Of a stretch of DNA of 25,725 nucleotides, positions 25,237 through 25,725 are shown piece after piece; within the stretch, counting starts at the first letter, position 1, and each line of letters begins with the position of its first letter. The stretch is taken from the IMG/VR virus record IMGVR_UViG_3300044940_000245, positions 1 through 25,725 of that record; one strand, given 5' to 3'. This DNA comes from a virus. The position numbers and the translations under genes were made by a program. The notes below the pieces were generated by a model, which saw only the letters and a list, made by a program, of their open reading frames with translations, did not search any database and was not told the DNA's origin.

Positions 25237-25725
25237 ATGGTCACCCTACCTACTCAACTGACGACTGGGGAGAACGGGTCTACTCAGCAGCAAACTGCTG
25301 ATACGATCAACGCACTCACCACTTTCTTGTCTCAAGTGGTCGGTGGTGGAGCAATCTCTTTTCTCACCATATCTAATGACACGATCACTCCATCTACTCC
25401 ATTCATCAGACTTGAACCCGAAGGCGGGGCTTCTAGCGACGACTTAAAATACATTAATCCACAGAATCTATTCGATACCGGAGACACGACCGCTGGTCGT
25501 GTGTTGCTGCTCACCCTAGCGAATACCGGCAAGTCCATTACTCTTAAGCACAATATGTCTGGTACTGGGCGACTTCTACTGCCTCAGTCTGCTGACTTCG
25601 TGCTGTCGACCTATGGCACTGTCCTGATCGCTGCATGGGATTCATCTCAATCCGCATGGCGGGTCTATGTCGCTGCGATATTGCCGATCAGCGGGCCGTT
25701 GACGCTTCCGACTTGGGACACGGCT
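25237..25725 (+). CDS. Partial tail fibre-like protein (cut by right edge)
   Basis: The frame is open from the ATG at 25237 to the last base, 163 codons, with no stop. The N-terminus (LTTGENGSTQQQTADTINALTTFLSQVVGG) resembles the short helical attachment part of phage fibres. It is followed by a beta-rich module with ITPSTPFIRLEPEGG, RVLLLTLANTGKSITLKH and a segment with TVLIAAWDSSQSAWRVYVAA. That layout is common in phage proteins that end a virion fibre. It is similar in kind to the end of the gene at 19747-20682. The full length is unknown. Confidence 0.75.
   Translation, partial: MVTLPTQLTTGENGSTQQQTADTINALTTFLSQVVGGGAISFLTISNDTITPSTPFIRLEPEGGASSDDLKYINPQNLFDTGDTTAGRVLLLTLANTGKSITLKHNMSGTGRLLLPQSADFVLSTYGTVLIAAWDSSQSAWRVYVAAILPISGPLTLPTWDTA

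Noticed and set aside
1-25725. tRNA or rRNA genes, integrase, insertion sequences, att sites
   Set aside because: No cloverleaf-like stretch, transposase or recombinase motif, or terminal direct repeat was recognised. All sequence outside the leader and two short gaps is occupied by phage structural genes.

Overview
The window is the late structural region of a tailed double-stranded DNA bacteriophage with a long non-contractile tail (siphovirus layout), either a free phage or a prophage. Every credible gene lies on the + strand, and most junctions overlap as ATGA, GTGA, TGATG or TAATG, so the block looks like one long translationally coupled operon. The head genes follow the lambda-like plan: a Nu1-like small terminase, a GpA-type large terminase, a gpW-like connector, a lambda-B-type portal and a ClpP-like protease fused to the capsid protein. 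That set is commonest in phages of Gram-negative bacteria, mainly Pseudomonadota. No integrase, repressor, lysis gene, tRNA or host gene is present, so the host cannot be named.

Layout. Positions 1-340 are non-coding. They hold a contiguous array of a 15-bp repeat that runs off the left edge, then degenerate copies, palindromes, a GC-rich tract and spaced T5 tracts, ending at a strong ribosome binding site for the small terminase. This is a reasonable candidate for the packaging (cos/pac) region. Positions 341-7402 are the packaging and head genes: small and large terminase, connector, portal, protease-capsid fusion, decoration protein and head-tail stopper. Positions 7392-16280 are tail genes: a DUF6441 protein, tail terminator, tail tube, the G and G-T chaperone pair made by a programmed -1 frameshift at GGGAAAC, a 1436-aa tape measure, a gpM-like protein with a LamG-like extension, a DUF1833 protein and an NlpC/P60 peptidase. 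Positions 16268-25725 are the tail tip and adsorption proteins: a J-like tip protein, two small appendage proteins, a 1268-aa polysaccharide-active protein and the start of one more fibre-like gene cut by the right edge.

How it works together. The terminase loads DNA through the portal into a shell built from the protease-capsid polypeptide. The connector and stopper join this to a tail whose length is set by the tape measure. The tip carries several glycan-directed modules, namely a LamG-like fold, two tandem PL6-like beta-helices and a GH26-like glycosidase domain. This suggests that adsorption involves binding and cutting a surface or extracellular polysaccharide.

Most worth a second look are the tandem PL6-like x2 plus GH26-like enzyme, whose helices appear to lack standard lyase residues; a well-placed internal ribosome binding site and GTG start inside the protease-capsid fusion; the G-T frameshift that explains the apparent gap before the tape measure gene; and the 15-bp repeat array beside the terminase genes. 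No wholly new defence or mobile system was recognised.
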